DNA of 49,634 nt from Elusimicrobiales bacterium (lineage in GTDB: Bacteria > Elusimicrobiota > Elusimicrobia > Elusimicrobiales > Elusimicrobiaceae), in NCBI GenBank assembly GCA_041651175.1, contig JBAZJT010000017.1, forward strand, positions 1-49,634, in the 5' to 3' direction. Every line of letters begins with the position of its first letter. Positions within the stretch are counted from its first letter, which is position 1. The position numbers and the translations under genes are program-made. The notes beneath the pieces are model-generated. The model was given only the letters and a program-made list of their open reading frames with translations, did not search any database and had not been told where the DNA came from. Below are positions 1 to 8,263 of this stretch, piece by piece.

Positions 1-126
1 AGAATTCTGCGCGAAGCGGAGGAAAAAGACACGGTAAAATCAATCAAAACGGGAGGCATGGCAAAAAATATCCCGACGGAGCCACGACGAGAGATTTCAG
101 GCTCATTATTCAATTAGAAAATGCTG
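1..126. repeat. Left copy of 126-bp terminal inverted repeat
   Basis: These bases are the exact reverse complement of 49508-49633; identity stops at 127. The copy covers the last codons and stop of the PfpI-like gene (114-126). The outer boundary is unknown because the contig ends inside the repeat. I see no transposase in it. Confidence 0.95.
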
Positions 127-914
127 CGCATCCCGGCAAGCGCCTGGAGAAGAAGCGCCGTAAACTGCCGCTCGGACTGCGGGTTCTGGGCCGTTACAAG
201 CTCCCGGTCCCGTACTGCGTGGCTGGTCCACGGCGCGCCGGCGTCAACCAGTCCGCCGGCCCCGGCCAGCGCCTGCGCGGGATAATAGGGCACCTCCCCC
301 TCCAACCCGCCGCCGCTTTCCGCCTGTTTCTCCTCGTCGTTGGAGAACACGGCCATCTTGTAACCGCCATAAATCCATGTCCCGCCGCCAACCGAGGAAA
401 GCAGCGCCGCCGGCCCGTGGCAAATCAGCGCGGTCGGCTTTCCCGCTTTGTGGAAAAGCTTCAGCAGCCGCCCCATATCCTTGTCCCGCGCCAGATCTTC
501 CATAGGCGCATGCCCGCCGGGAACGAACATGGCCTTGAATTTTTCCGCCTCCGCTTTCGTGAAAGAACCCAGCCTGCGCGGTTGTTTAAGCCCCGCGGAA
601 GACGAGGCAAAATTTTTGGCCTGCTGATATTCCTGTTCGGAGGCGAACCATTGCGCGCTGTCGCTAGACTTGTCCATCGCGGGTTCGGCGCCTGTGGGGT
701 TGGCGAAAACCAACTCGTAGCCTGCGGCCTCAAGCGCTTGGGCGGGTCCCGCCAGTTCCGACAAAAAATAGCCGGTTTTATGCTGCTTGCCGTCTTTGAG
801 CGTTATATGGTCGGCCCCGGACATCACGACCAGCACTTTCCCCTTGCTGCCGTCCGCCGCCGAGGCGGCGACCGCAGCCGAACAGATAAAAACGAGCGCC
901 GTAATTTTTTTCAT
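114..914 (-). CDS. Exported DJ-1/PfpI family protein (Hsp31-like)
   Basis: A 266-residue protein of the DJ-1/PfpI (class I glutamine amidotransferase-like) superfamily, whose members act as glyoxalases, chaperones or amidases. A signal peptide (residues 1 to about 20, ending ASAA) predicts export, which is unusual for the family. The nucleophile elbow is clear: AMFVPGGHAPMEDL is followed by ALICHGPAALL with the candidate catalytic Cys. Length and the insert after the first strand resemble Hsp31-type members. It is the last gene of a long minus-strand run, 6 bases after the DUF481-like gene. Its stop codon lies inside the contig-end repeat. The exact reaction cannot be read from the sequence. 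Confidence 0.85.
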   Translation of the reverse strand: MKKITALVFICSAAVAASAADGSKGKVLVVMSGADHITLKDGKQHKTGYFLSELAGPAQALEAAGYELVFANPTGAEPAMDKSSDSAQWFASEQEYQQAKNFASSSAGLKQPRRLGSFTKAEAEKFKAMFVPGGHAPMEDLARDKDMGRLLKLFHKAGKPTALICHGPAALLSSVGGGTWIYGGYKMAVFSNDEEKQAESGGGLEGEVPYYPAQALAGAGGLVDAGAPWTSHAVRDRELVTAQNPQSERQFTALLLQALAGMRSIF

Positions 915-920
915 ACCCTC

Positions 921-1688
921 CTATTTCCCCAAATGCACGACCAGGCTCTGTGTCATGGTGAAGTCGTTGTTTTTGACGCCGGCGAAAGGCCGGTTTTCAT
1001 ACTCGTCCGTCAGGCTTATCCTGAACGAAAGCTTGTCCGGCCTTATGGCGAACAGGATGAACGTTTCGTTATATATCCGGTAATCCGAAAAATCGGCGGT
1101 ATCGCCGAAATAGATGAAATCCCCGCCCAGTTCGGCCAGTCCGCCCAGCGGAATCCTGAAATTGATCCGCCCGTTGGCGCGCAGCATGCTCTTGTCCGAG
1201 TTGTTGTCGTAGAGCGCATATTCGTAAGCCGGGCCGAACGCCAGCAGGAACTGGCTGAAAACCGCCGGCATGAAATTATGGAAGCACACCCCCGCGCCGC
1301 CGGTGTTTCTGCGCTTGAGGTCCAGGAATTTATTCCTGCCGTAAGACGCCCAGCCGTAAATATTGAGCGACGGCTTGACGGAGTAAATATAAAGCGCGTT
1401 GGCGCGCGCTTTGTCCAGCTTGGTTTCCCTGTCGAACTCGGTATACATCGCGTCGGCGTCTATGTAGAGCGTGTTTTTCAGGTTATAGCGCAGCCCGCCG
1501 TTGACGGAATAGCTGTCCACATTGCCCCGCAGATAGCTGCTGCCCGCGATAATATCCAACGTTTGCTTTTCCGCGCTTGTCCGGTATTCGGGCGGGACTA
1601 CAAGCTGGTCGTCGGCGCGCATGAACTGCGCCATGCACGGGCCCGGCAGCGCCGAAGCCAGCAATGCCGATACAAGGAACCGTCTCAT
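921..1688 (-). CDS. DUF481-like outer-membrane beta-barrel protein
   Basis: About 255 residues with a signal peptide (MRRFLVSALLASALPGPCMA), then a chain of alternating polar and hydrophobic strands with aromatic ends, finishing LVVHLGK as expected of a beta-barrel. The pattern fits the DUF481/YdiY family of small outer-membrane proteins of unknown role. An in-frame ATG exists at 1724, but 1688 is preferred: it begins the signal peptide and lies 7 bases after a TACAAT box (1701-1696), consistent with a leaderless start. It sits between the TPR gene (52 bases) and the PfpI-like gene (6 bases). Family assignment is by pattern only. Confidence 0.65.
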   Translation of the reverse strand: MRRFLVSALLASALPGPCMAQFMRADDQLVVPPEYRTSAEKQTLDIIAGSSYLRGNVDSYSVNGGLRYNLKNTLYIDADAMYTEFDRETKLDKARANALYIYSVKPSLNIYGWASYGRNKFLDLKRRNTGGAGVCFHNFMPAVFSQFLLAFGPAYEYALYDNNSDKSMLRANGRINFRIPLGGLAELGGDFIYFGDTADFSDYRIYNETFILFAIRPDKLSFRISLTDEYENRPFAGVKNNDFTMTQSLVVHLGK

Positions 1689-1695
1689 TACGGAT

Positions 1696-1701
1696 ATTGT
1701 A
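1696..1701 (-). promoter_or_regulatory. -10 box for DUF481-like gene
   Basis: TACAAT on the minus strand ends 7 bases before the ATG at 1688. No good -35 is visible and no Shine-Dalgarno fits in the 7 bases, so a near-leaderless transcript is likely. Confidence 0.5.
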
Positions 1702-1740
1702 CTCGGAATAACCAACCCGCGCATGGGCCGAAAGTCCCGC

Positions 1741-3951
1741 TCAATAATAAATCTCTTCGTTGGAACGGGTGATGGGCGGGAAGAAATCCTCGGGCAGCAT
1801 CTGGGAGAGGATTTCCAGCGCCGAAGGCGAAATCTCGGATTCCTGGCCGGCTTTTATCTGCGTCAGCCGTTTGATTTCGTCCTTGTATATTATCGCGGCT
1901 TCCTTGAAATAGCCGTACAGGTCGGCTGCTCGGTCAAAACGGCCCAGCCGCTCGCAGACTATGCCGAACATGTAATGCACCGCCGGCGCGGCGCGGATAT
2001 TGAAACGCTCGTTCATCTGCTTGTACTGCTCCCAGGCGGAATCAAAATGCAGAGAGAAGGGCTCGTCGTGATGGTCCCGCATCAGGTAGAGGAACATGTA
2101 GAGGTAGTATTCCTTAAGCCATTTCTGCCGCGGCTCGTTGGTGAGGAATTCCACCACCTTCGCATGATGCCTGCCTTTTCGCACCAGCGTCTCCACCACA
2201 TAAAGCCTGAACTGGGCCGGCACGGCGGAAATATCCAGCGTGTCCAGCCGGGCCGCAGCCTCCTTGGTGGCGATATAGAGGTCCCATTGCGCCTTTTCCC
2301 ATTTATAAACGGGCAGATGCTCCATCACCCTTTCGGTGAAGTCATTATTATGCCTGGCGGCGTAAGCGCAGGCAAGCTTCATGTAGGCGGGAAGAGGTAT
2401 ATCCGGCGCCCAGACGGCGGCGCCCTTTTTGACGTCCGGGGTGAGCAGCACATTGTCTGCGGCAAGATGGGCGGCGATGAAGGCGCTGGTTTCCGCCTCG
2501 CCCCAGGAGAGGAAGGGTATCATGTTGAGTATCTGGAGGGCGTCTATGCTGGCGTCGTAGCCGCCCGCGCCGGCGAAATCCGCGGCGGCGGCGGCGAGCA
2601 GTTCGCGTTTTTTGAGATCGTCCAGCTCGCCTATGAAAGTCTTGATAAGCTCAAAGTCGCGCGAGGCGGCCACCTTGCCAAGCAGGCGCGAGGCCAGTTC
2701 GGACGCATCCTCCGGCTGGTCGGCCTTGAAGTCAAAATACGCCATCACGGCGTCGCGCGCGGGCTTGGAGGTTACCGCGCCGAAAGCGTTTTCGCGGCGC
2801 TGTTCCCTGTCGGCCACGATGCGGCGGTAGCGGCGGAACACGAAAATAATCCCCACCACCGACACCACAAGCACCATGGAAAGCACTATCATATGCGTTA
2901 CGCCGGCGCGGCGGTCCTTTTCGGCTATCTGCTGCTCCAGAACCACCCGCTCCATGGCGCGACGCACATCCGGCGTGTCCAGCGATTTGCGGGCATTTTC
3001 GTATTCGGCCAGTACGGCGGGAGGCGGCGCGCCCTGAGTGGACATTTTGGACGCGCGGCCCATTGACTGCTGGTAGCTGAGTATCCTGGAAACGTAGTCT
3101 TTGGCCTCCTGCGCTATGTCGCGGCCCCGGTTTTTGGGCGGCGCCTCGGACTGCGCCAGCGTGAAAGCAGCCACGGCATCGCTTAACCGCCCGAGCTTGA
3201 GCAGGCTGAGGCCGATATAATAATTCCACCGCATTTCCTCCGACATCGCGCCGAAAGCCTTCAGCAGGTCCGCCGGCTTGCCGGCTTCGTAGTAGGCCGA
3301 CGCCAGCCACTGCGAGCATTCGGCATTGCCCGGCGCCGAAGAAAGCGAAGCCGCGAAGCTGTCTATCGCGCCGGCGCCGTCACCGGCGGCCAGCAGCCTT
3401 TTGCCGTTTTCAAAGCTCTCGGCGGCCTCGCGGGCGCGCCGTTCCCGCGAGGTTACGAAATAATCCAGTTCCTGAAGATAGCGGGAATACAGTTCCGGCG
3501 CGTTTATCTTGCCGGCAGCCGCATGCGTCTGGGCGGCGGCGTTCTTGCCTATCAGGTAGTAATTGACCGCCAGGGAATAATAGGCCCAGCCGGCCTTGCG
3601 GCGGTTTTTGCTGCGCAGCACGGGAACAAGGTCCTTGACGGCGGCGGCATATTTTTCGCTGCGCATCAGAATCCAGCCGCGGCCCAGCAGCGCGTCGTCA
3701 TTGCGGGGGGCGATTTCCACGGCCTTGTTGGCGTCCTCCATGGCATGGTCAAAATCCCTGGAATCGGCATACAGCGAGGCGCGCTTGGCGTAATAAGCCG
3801 ACAAAGCGCCCATTCCCGCCGGCGCGCTCCAGCCGGCAATGGCGTCGGAGCAGGCCTTTATCTGCACGGCCGGCGGAGCCGGCGCAAAGCAGGGCGAATT
3901 CTGCGCCTGCGCCGCGGCGGCAAATGCCAGTATTATCCCGCAGAGTTTCAT
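1741..3951 (-). CDS. Large TPR-repeat membrane-anchored protein
   Basis: A 736-residue protein with a signal peptide (ends AAAAQAQ), N-terminal tetratricopeptide repeats (for example around residues 50-120, with AMEDANKAVEIAPRNDDALL), a single membrane helix near residues 350-371 followed by basic residues, and a long helical C-terminal half that may hold more degenerate TPRs. TPR proteins act as scaffolds for protein complexes; this layout would place the first half outside the membrane and the second in the cytoplasm. It starts 6 bases after the adenosine deaminase gene. No enzymatic motif is visible, and the partner is unknown. Confidence 0.75.
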   Translation of the reverse strand: MKLCGIILAFAAAAQAQNSPCFAPAPPAVQIKACSDAIAGWSAPAGMGALSAYYAKRASLYADSRDFDHAMEDANKAVEIAPRNDDALLGRGWILMRSEKYAAAVKDLVPVLRSKNRRKAGWAYYSLAVNYYLIGKNAAAQTHAAAGKINAPELYSRYLQELDYFVTSRERRAREAAESFENGKRLLAAGDGAGAIDSFAASLSSAPGNAECSQWLASAYYEAGKPADLLKAFGAMSEEMRWNYYIGLSLLKLGRLSDAVAAFTLAQSEAPPKNRGRDIAQEAKDYVSRILSYQQSMGRASKMSTQGAPPPAVLAEYENARKSLDTPDVRRAMERVVLEQQIAEKDRRAGVTHMIVLSMVLVVSVVGIIFVFRRYRRIVADREQRRENAFGAVTSKPARDAVMAYFDFKADQPEDASELASRLLGKVAASRDFELIKTFIGELDDLKKRELLAAAAADFAGAGGYDASIDALQILNMIPFLSWGEAETSAFIAAHLAADNVLLTPDVKKGAAVWAPDIPLPAYMKLACAYAARHNNDFTERVMEHLPVYKWEKAQWDLYIATKEAAARLDTLDISAVPAQFRLYVVETLVRKGRHHAKVVEFLTNEPRQKWLKEYYLYMFLYLMRDHHDEPFSLHFDSAWEQYKQMNERFNIRAAPAVHYMFGIVCERLGRFDRAADLYGYFKEAAIIYKDEIKRLTQIKAGQESEISPSALEILSQMLPEDFFPPITRSNEEIYY

Positions 3952-3957
3952 AGACTT

Positions 3958-5190
3958 TCAGCTTCCCGCCAGCGGCGGCAGCAGAGTGCTCTCCAGATGC
4001 TCGTAGCGGGCTATGGCCTCTCGCACGAATGCCCGCTTCTGGTTGTATGTCCCCGGGAAGAAACTGCCCTTGAAGCCGGCTATTATAAGGTTCCGCAGTT
4101 GCCGCCGGCTCAGCCTGGCAGAGGTGGCGACCAGTTCCAGCTCCTTTGAAACCGTGGTGTTGGAAACCAGCCTGTTGTCGGTGCATATGGTAACCGAGAG
4201 GCCGGTCTCTATCATCTTGTGGACGGGATGCTCCTCCACGGATTTTATGTCGGGCGTGGTCTGGAGATTGCTGGTTATGCAGGCCTCAAGTCCGATTCTC
4301 TGGTTGGCGATATAATTGACCAGATTATCCACATACCGCTGGCGGTCTTTTATGGCGGGATCCTTGATTCTGTCCGCGGCAAACAGGAAAGTGCCGTGGC
4401 CTATGCGGTTGGCATGGCATTCGGTGATGGCCTGGAAAATGGATTCGGGACCGTAAGCCTCGCCGGCATGCACCGTTTTCCGTATAAACCGCTTGTGCGC
4501 GTACTGGTACGCCTCCCAATGGTCCACCGGCGGGAAACCGGCCTCTTCCCCCGCAAGGTCAAAGCCGACCACGGGCGCGTTTTCATTCTCCACCAGCAGC
4601 GTCATCGTGCGCGCCAGTTCCAGGGAGGCGGCTGCGAAAATCTCCTTCTTGCGGGCATGCTCCAGCACGCGCAGGAAATCCGCGAAATAGGGCGACATGC
4701 CTTTTGAGAACCGCCTCATCGCGCAGGCTATGATGCCGAAATGAAAAGGCAGGTCCCCGCCGCTTTTGACCGCCTCGGAATTATTATGCGCCTTGGCGGC
4801 GGCGCCCAGGCCGCGCGCGACGGCGCGCACCGCCTCGGCGACGGGCAGTTCCATGGCGGTGTGCAGTTGCGGGGCGAAGCGGACCTCCATATAGCGCACG
4901 CCGTCGGCTATATTATCCTCCACCAGTTCGGAGGCGACGCGCTCTATGTTCTCGGCCTTCTGCATGACCGCGCAGGTGAAGGCGAAGCCTTTAAGATACT
5001 CGCCCAGGTCTTTGTAGGCCGGCTTGAACACCAGTTCCTTGAGGCCGGCCTCCTCGTACGAGGGCAGCTTCACGCCTTCGGTTTTGGCAAGCTCTATAAG
5101 CGTTGCCAGCCGCAACGAACCGTCCAGATGAAGATGCAGGTCCGTTTTCGGGATTTTTCTTACGAAATCGGCGGTGATTTTTTCGCGCAC
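3958..5190 (-). CDS. Adenosine deaminase family protein
   Basis: A 410-residue amidohydrolase of the adenosine/AMP deaminase family, which hydrolyses adenosine (or a related aminopurine) to inosine and ammonia using one zinc ion. Zinc ligands are visible: HLHLDGS near residue 18, HAGE near residue 239 and the TICTDN Asp pair near residue 334. The GTG at 5190 is chosen because a strong AGGAGG lies just upstream; an in-frame ATG at 5241 would run deep into the neighbouring gene. It is about 60 residues longer than typical Add. Adenine or aminodeoxyfutalosine deaminase activity cannot be excluded. It follows the 265-residue membrane gene by one base. Confidence 0.88.
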   Translation of the reverse strand: MREKITADFVRKIPKTDLHLHLDGSLRLATLIELAKTEGVKLPSYEEAGLKELVFKPAYKDLGEYLKGFAFTCAVMQKAENIERVASELVEDNIADGVRYMEVRFAPQLHTAMELPVAEAVRAVARGLGAAAKAHNNSEAVKSGGDLPFHFGIIACAMRRFSKGMSPYFADFLRVLEHARKKEIFAAASLELARTMTLLVENENAPVVGFDLAGEEAGFPPVDHWEAYQYAHKRFIRKTVHAGEAYGPESIFQAITECHANRIGHGTFLFAADRIKDPAIKDRQRYVDNLVNYIANQRIGLEACITSNLQTTPDIKSVEEHPVHKMIETGLSVTICTDNRLVSNTTVSKELELVATSARLSRRQLRNLIIAGFKGSFFPGTYNQKRAFVREAIARYEHLESTLLPPLAGS

Positions 5191-5191
5191 A

Positions 5192-5989
5192 TTATCCTCC
5201 TGAAATAAACAGCCCGTGCAGCCTGCCCCACGACGCGGCAAGCGCGGCGCATACCGCGGGCGCGGCCAGCGCGCGCAGCGCCCTGTTCCAGAACGGGTAG
5301 TTTATGTCCACAACCCGCAGGAAAAAAGCGGACGCCAGTATCATCGCAAACCCCGACACCCACAGGAACGGTGGAACAAGCCTCAGCCCGTTGATACCCA
5401 GAAACACCTGGCAGCCCAGCATAAGCAGCGAAGACGCCGTAACCGCGCATGTCATAACCCCGAACGACGCCGCGCCGAATATCCGCGCCGCGCGGAAACA
5501 GCCCAAAAAAACGCAAAGCGCGCCTGCGGCCAGCAGCGAGGCCGGCAGCCCGAACACCAGCCATGTAACCGTGTCCATGTTCTCGTCCAGCTTGAACCGG
5601 GCGAGGATGACGTGCTCCTTTACCTCCTCCAGCCTGCGGCTGGCAGCGGCGACGGCGCGCTCCCGCGCGCGGACAGCCTCCCCGCGTTTTGCGGCAAGCG
5701 ACTTGCCGCGCTCTTCCGACTGGATGACAAAATCCACCGCGCCGGAGGACTGGCGGTAAAACTCCTTTTCCTGCTGCGTCATGCCGGCAAAGCGGGACCG
5801 GAGCGCGGCGTCCGCCCCCCCGATTTCCGGATTCTCGTCCGCGCCGGCGGGCATATTCCGCCCGGAATAAAGCAGCAAATCCGCCGCGCCCCCCGCACCC
5901 GGCATTCTGCTGCCGGCCATGCCCGGCAGATAGGACGACAGCGCCGCCAGCGCTATCATAAGGCACATGCTGACAAAAGCTCCGCGCAT
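5192..5989 (-). CDS. Unknown membrane protein with coiled-coil region
   Basis: A 265-residue protein I do not recognise. It has a hydrophobic N-terminus (signal or first membrane helix), a charged segment around residues 75-130 rich in Arg, Glu and Ala that looks helical or coiled-coil, and then about four hydrophobic helices to the C-terminus. A competing reading frame over nearly the same bases (5160-5966) gives Gly/Arg-rich, non-membrane protein and looks like a shadow. It is placed between the PII-like gene (13 bases) and adenosine deaminase (1 base), so co-transcription is likely. No function is suggested by motifs. Confidence 0.6.
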   Translation of the reverse strand: MRGAFVSMCLMIALAALSSYLPGMAGSRMPGAGGAADLLLYSGRNMPAGADENPEIGGADAALRSRFAGMTQQEKEFYRQSSGAVDFVIQSEERGKSLAAKRGEAVRARERAVAAASRRLEEVKEHVILARFKLDENMDTVTWLVFGLPASLLAAGALCVFLGCFRAARIFGAASFGVMTCAVTASSLLMLGCQVFLGINGLRLVPPFLWVSGFAMILASAFFLRVVDINYPFWNRALRALAAPAVCAALAASWGRLHGLFISGG

Positions 5990-6002
5990 ATCTATGTGAG
6001 GC

Positions 6003-6323
6003 TCAATAACCGCCGCCGCAAACCACGCGCGACGCCGGCTGTATGAAAGCGAAAAAATGCCCCGGCTTGTCCAGCCCGGTCTTTTTTATTATCAAATCCA
6101 GCATATCGCTGGCCTTGTCCGCCGGAACAGCAAGCAGGACCACCTGCTTTTCCGCGTCTATCAGCCTGCCCAGAAAGCCGAGTTTCTGGCGCAAGCCCGT
6201 TCCTCTGGCGTAAAAATAGGTGACGCCTTCCGCGCCCAGGGCGAGGGCGGCTTCTACCACCGCAGAGCCGTGCCTGCGCTGCACCACTATGGTTATGACC
6301 GCTTTTCCATATTCGCTGGACAT
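6003..6323 (-). CDS. PII-like regulatory protein
   Basis: A 106-residue protein with the small alpha/beta layout of PII signal proteins: a first strand with ITIVVQRRHG, then the EAALALGAEGVTYFYARGTG segment matching the PII Ga.G.T....RG pattern, and a third strand QVVLLAVPADKASDMLDLI. PII proteins bind nucleotides and 2-oxoglutarate and gate transporters or enzymes. The usual T-loop tyrosine region is short or altered here, and no ammonium transporter or glutamine synthetase is nearby, so the classical nitrogen role is doubtful. Its start overlaps the end of the YfhO-like gene by 31 bases, suggesting coupled translation. Confidence 0.7.
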   Translation of the reverse strand: MSSEYGKAVITIVVQRRHGSAVVEAALALGAEGVTYFYARGTGLRQKLGFLGRLIDAEKQVVLLAVPADKASDMLDLIIKKTGLDKPGHFFAFIQPASRVVCGGGY

Positions 6324-8260
6324 GGCTCGCCCTCCCTTTTGCTTGTATTTTTGTATATAAGTGGCAGCAAGGTCAATAGAGCCAGCAGCGCGGCGGCAAA
6401 GCCGTATGTCAGATACGGATTGGAATACCGTATCTCAAAGGCCGCAACACCGCGGTCCGCGCAAACCCTCGTCTGCCCCTGCGGCGCGCGGGACAGCCTT
6501 ACGCCGCCGGAAGCGGAAAAATTCTCCTGAAACAGCCAGTTGGCGATATAACAGCCGCCGGAGGAATCAGCCAGCCGTGCGGATACGGCATTGCCGGAAA
6601 CGCGCAATCTCCCGGCGGGGAGGCGGGTTTGCTCATTGTAAAACAGCGGCAGGGCCGAGACGTCCTCAAACACCAGCCTCTCGTCCGTGGCGGCAAACAG
6701 CTTCAGCCCGTGCCGGGCGAAAAAGCCGGCGTTTTTTGCCAGCGCGGACGGCGGCAGTATATGCCACCGCGCGCCCCACAGCCGCAGCCGGGCCAGTTTC
6801 GCCTCGTCAAGCCCGGTCTGCGTTCCGGTATAGGGCGGGTTAAACGTCTCTTCGGAATTGCGCGCCGGGACCAGCGTGTCGTAGCCGGAAAACTGGTTCA
6901 GCTCAAAAAGCTGCGCGTAATCAAACAGCAGCCCGGGAATGCCGCGCTCCGCCGCCAATGGCCAGTCCAGCGGCGCCACCCTGCCGCCGGAAAACGCGGA
7001 GGCCAGCTCCTCCCGCGCGGGAATTTCATCCGTGTGCAGCCGGAACACCGCCCTGGGGCCCCAGTGATAAAACGCCAGCATGGAAAGGGCGTGGAGCGCA
7101 GTCAATGCCCATGCCGCCGTTTTGCGCAGCCGCGCCATGGCACAGGCCGCCAGCAGGAGCAGAAAAAAATCCGCGAAAAAAAGAATTTTGAAATGCCAGC
7201 GCAGCCGGTTGAACGGCGGGACCAGAAACTCGTACCAGCCGAACCCGCCCGCCGCCCACAGCAGGCAGAAAGCCGCCATCCCCGCGAAAATCAGCGGCTT
7301 CCGGTCTTCCCTGGCGCGGCGCAGCGCGAACGGGATAAGCACAAGCGGAATATATCCCAGAAAAGACAGCTTGTCCATCGCATAACTGCCCAATCCGCCG
7401 GAAGGCTGAGGCGAGAACGGCCAAAACAGCCCCTTAAACCACTGCAAAACCCGCAGATTGAAAGTGTTGAACTCCGTAAAGCCGAGAGAATGGGCGCGCT
7501 GCGCGCTCTGGCGCATCATATCCCACTGCGGCAGGATGGCGGGCATGGCCAGCATTACTCCCGCCGCCAGCGAAGCGGCCAGCAGCGTCCAGAATTTCCA
7601 ATCCTTTTTGTCCCCCGCAAAAAACGCGAATATGACCGCGACAACGCAGCCGTAAAGCGGATACTGCGGATGATTCATCAGAAACAGCGCGGCGGTTGAG
7701 ACGACAATCTCAACCGCCGCCATAAAATCCCTGCGGGCGCGCAGCCGCCACACCCCATGCATCAGCCACGGAAACCAGGCCGACGCCAGCCCGACCAGCC
7801 ACCACGACGCCCCTGCAAAAACAACGAACGGGCAGAAAATCCAGCTTAACGCGAAAAAAGCGGCGGGCGCGGCCCCCAGCCCCAGCGACGAGGCGAAAAC
7901 AAATGCCCCCAGCCCGCCAACCAGCAGGTGAAACGCCGCCAGCACATCAATCGCCGCCCAGTAATGGCCGAAAATTTTTTCGCTCGCCCAAACGGAAGCC
8001 GCCGCCGGCGGGTACAAAATCCCGCCGCAGCCCGCCGCCGGAATGCCCAGAAACTGATGGAAATTGAACTGCGCTATTTCGCCGCGCGCCGCCGCCCGGT
8101 ACGCATGAACGTGGCAGGCCAGAAACTGGTCGCGGTTATCGTCCTGAAGGAAATAATACGGCGCGCGGGTTTCCAGCGCGGCCATGAAAACGCAGACCGC
8201 AGCCAGCAGCCCCGCGGCGAACGCCGCCAGTCTGCGCGAGGCAACTTCGGCAAAAAGCAT
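6293..8260 (-). CDS. YfhO-like polytopic membrane protein (GT-C type)
   Basis: A 655-residue protein with roughly ten or more membrane helices over the first 440 residues, a C-terminal soluble region of about 180 residues and a last membrane helix near residues 615-640. The opening FLQDDNRDQF, with acidic residues just after the first helix, and the following QFNFHQFLGIP are typical of YfhO/GT-C lipid-linked sugar transferases. In Gram-positives YfhO glycosylates lipoteichoic acid; in a diderm it would modify another surface glycan. It lies 3 bases after the MacB-like permease gene. The exact sugar and acceptor are unknown. Confidence 0.7.
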   Translation of the reverse strand: MLFAEVASRRLAAFAAGLLAAVCVFMAALETRAPYYFLQDDNRDQFLACHVHAYRAAARGEIAQFNFHQFLGIPAAGCGGILYPPAAASVWASEKIFGHYWAAIDVLAAFHLLVGGLGAFVFASSLGLGAAPAAFFALSWIFCPFVVFAGASWWLVGLASAWFPWLMHGVWRLRARRDFMAAVEIVVSTAALFLMNHPQYPLYGCVVAVIFAFFAGDKKDWKFWTLLAASLAAGVMLAMPAILPQWDMMRQSAQRAHSLGFTEFNTFNLRVLQWFKGLFWPFSPQPSGGLGSYAMDKLSFLGYIPLVLIPFALRRAREDRKPLIFAGMAAFCLLWAAGGFGWYEFLVPPFNRLRWHFKILFFADFFLLLLAACAMARLRKTAAWALTALHALSMLAFYHWGPRAVFRLHTDEIPAREELASAFSGGRVAPLDWPLAAERGIPGLLFDYAQLFELNQFSGYDTLVPARNSEETFNPPYTGTQTGLDEAKLARLRLWGARWHILPPSALAKNAGFFARHGLKLFAATDERLVFEDVSALPLFYNEQTRLPAGRLRVSGNAVSARLADSSGGCYIANWLFQENFSASGGVRLSRAPQGQTRVCADRGVAAFEIRYSNPYLTYGFAAALLALLTLLPLIYKNTSKREGEPCPANMEKRS

Positions 8261-8263
8261 CCG

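Noticed and set aside
219..1772. Long open frame opposite PfpI-like and DUF481-like genes
   Set aside because: Arg/Pro/Gly-rich, no motifs; it is a shadow of the two genes on the other strand, which have signal peptides and family patterns.
5160..5966. Competing frame over the unknown membrane protein gene
   Set aside because: Gly/Arg-rich, no hydrophobic helices, and overlaps the adenosine deaminase start; the 5192-5989 frame has membrane character.
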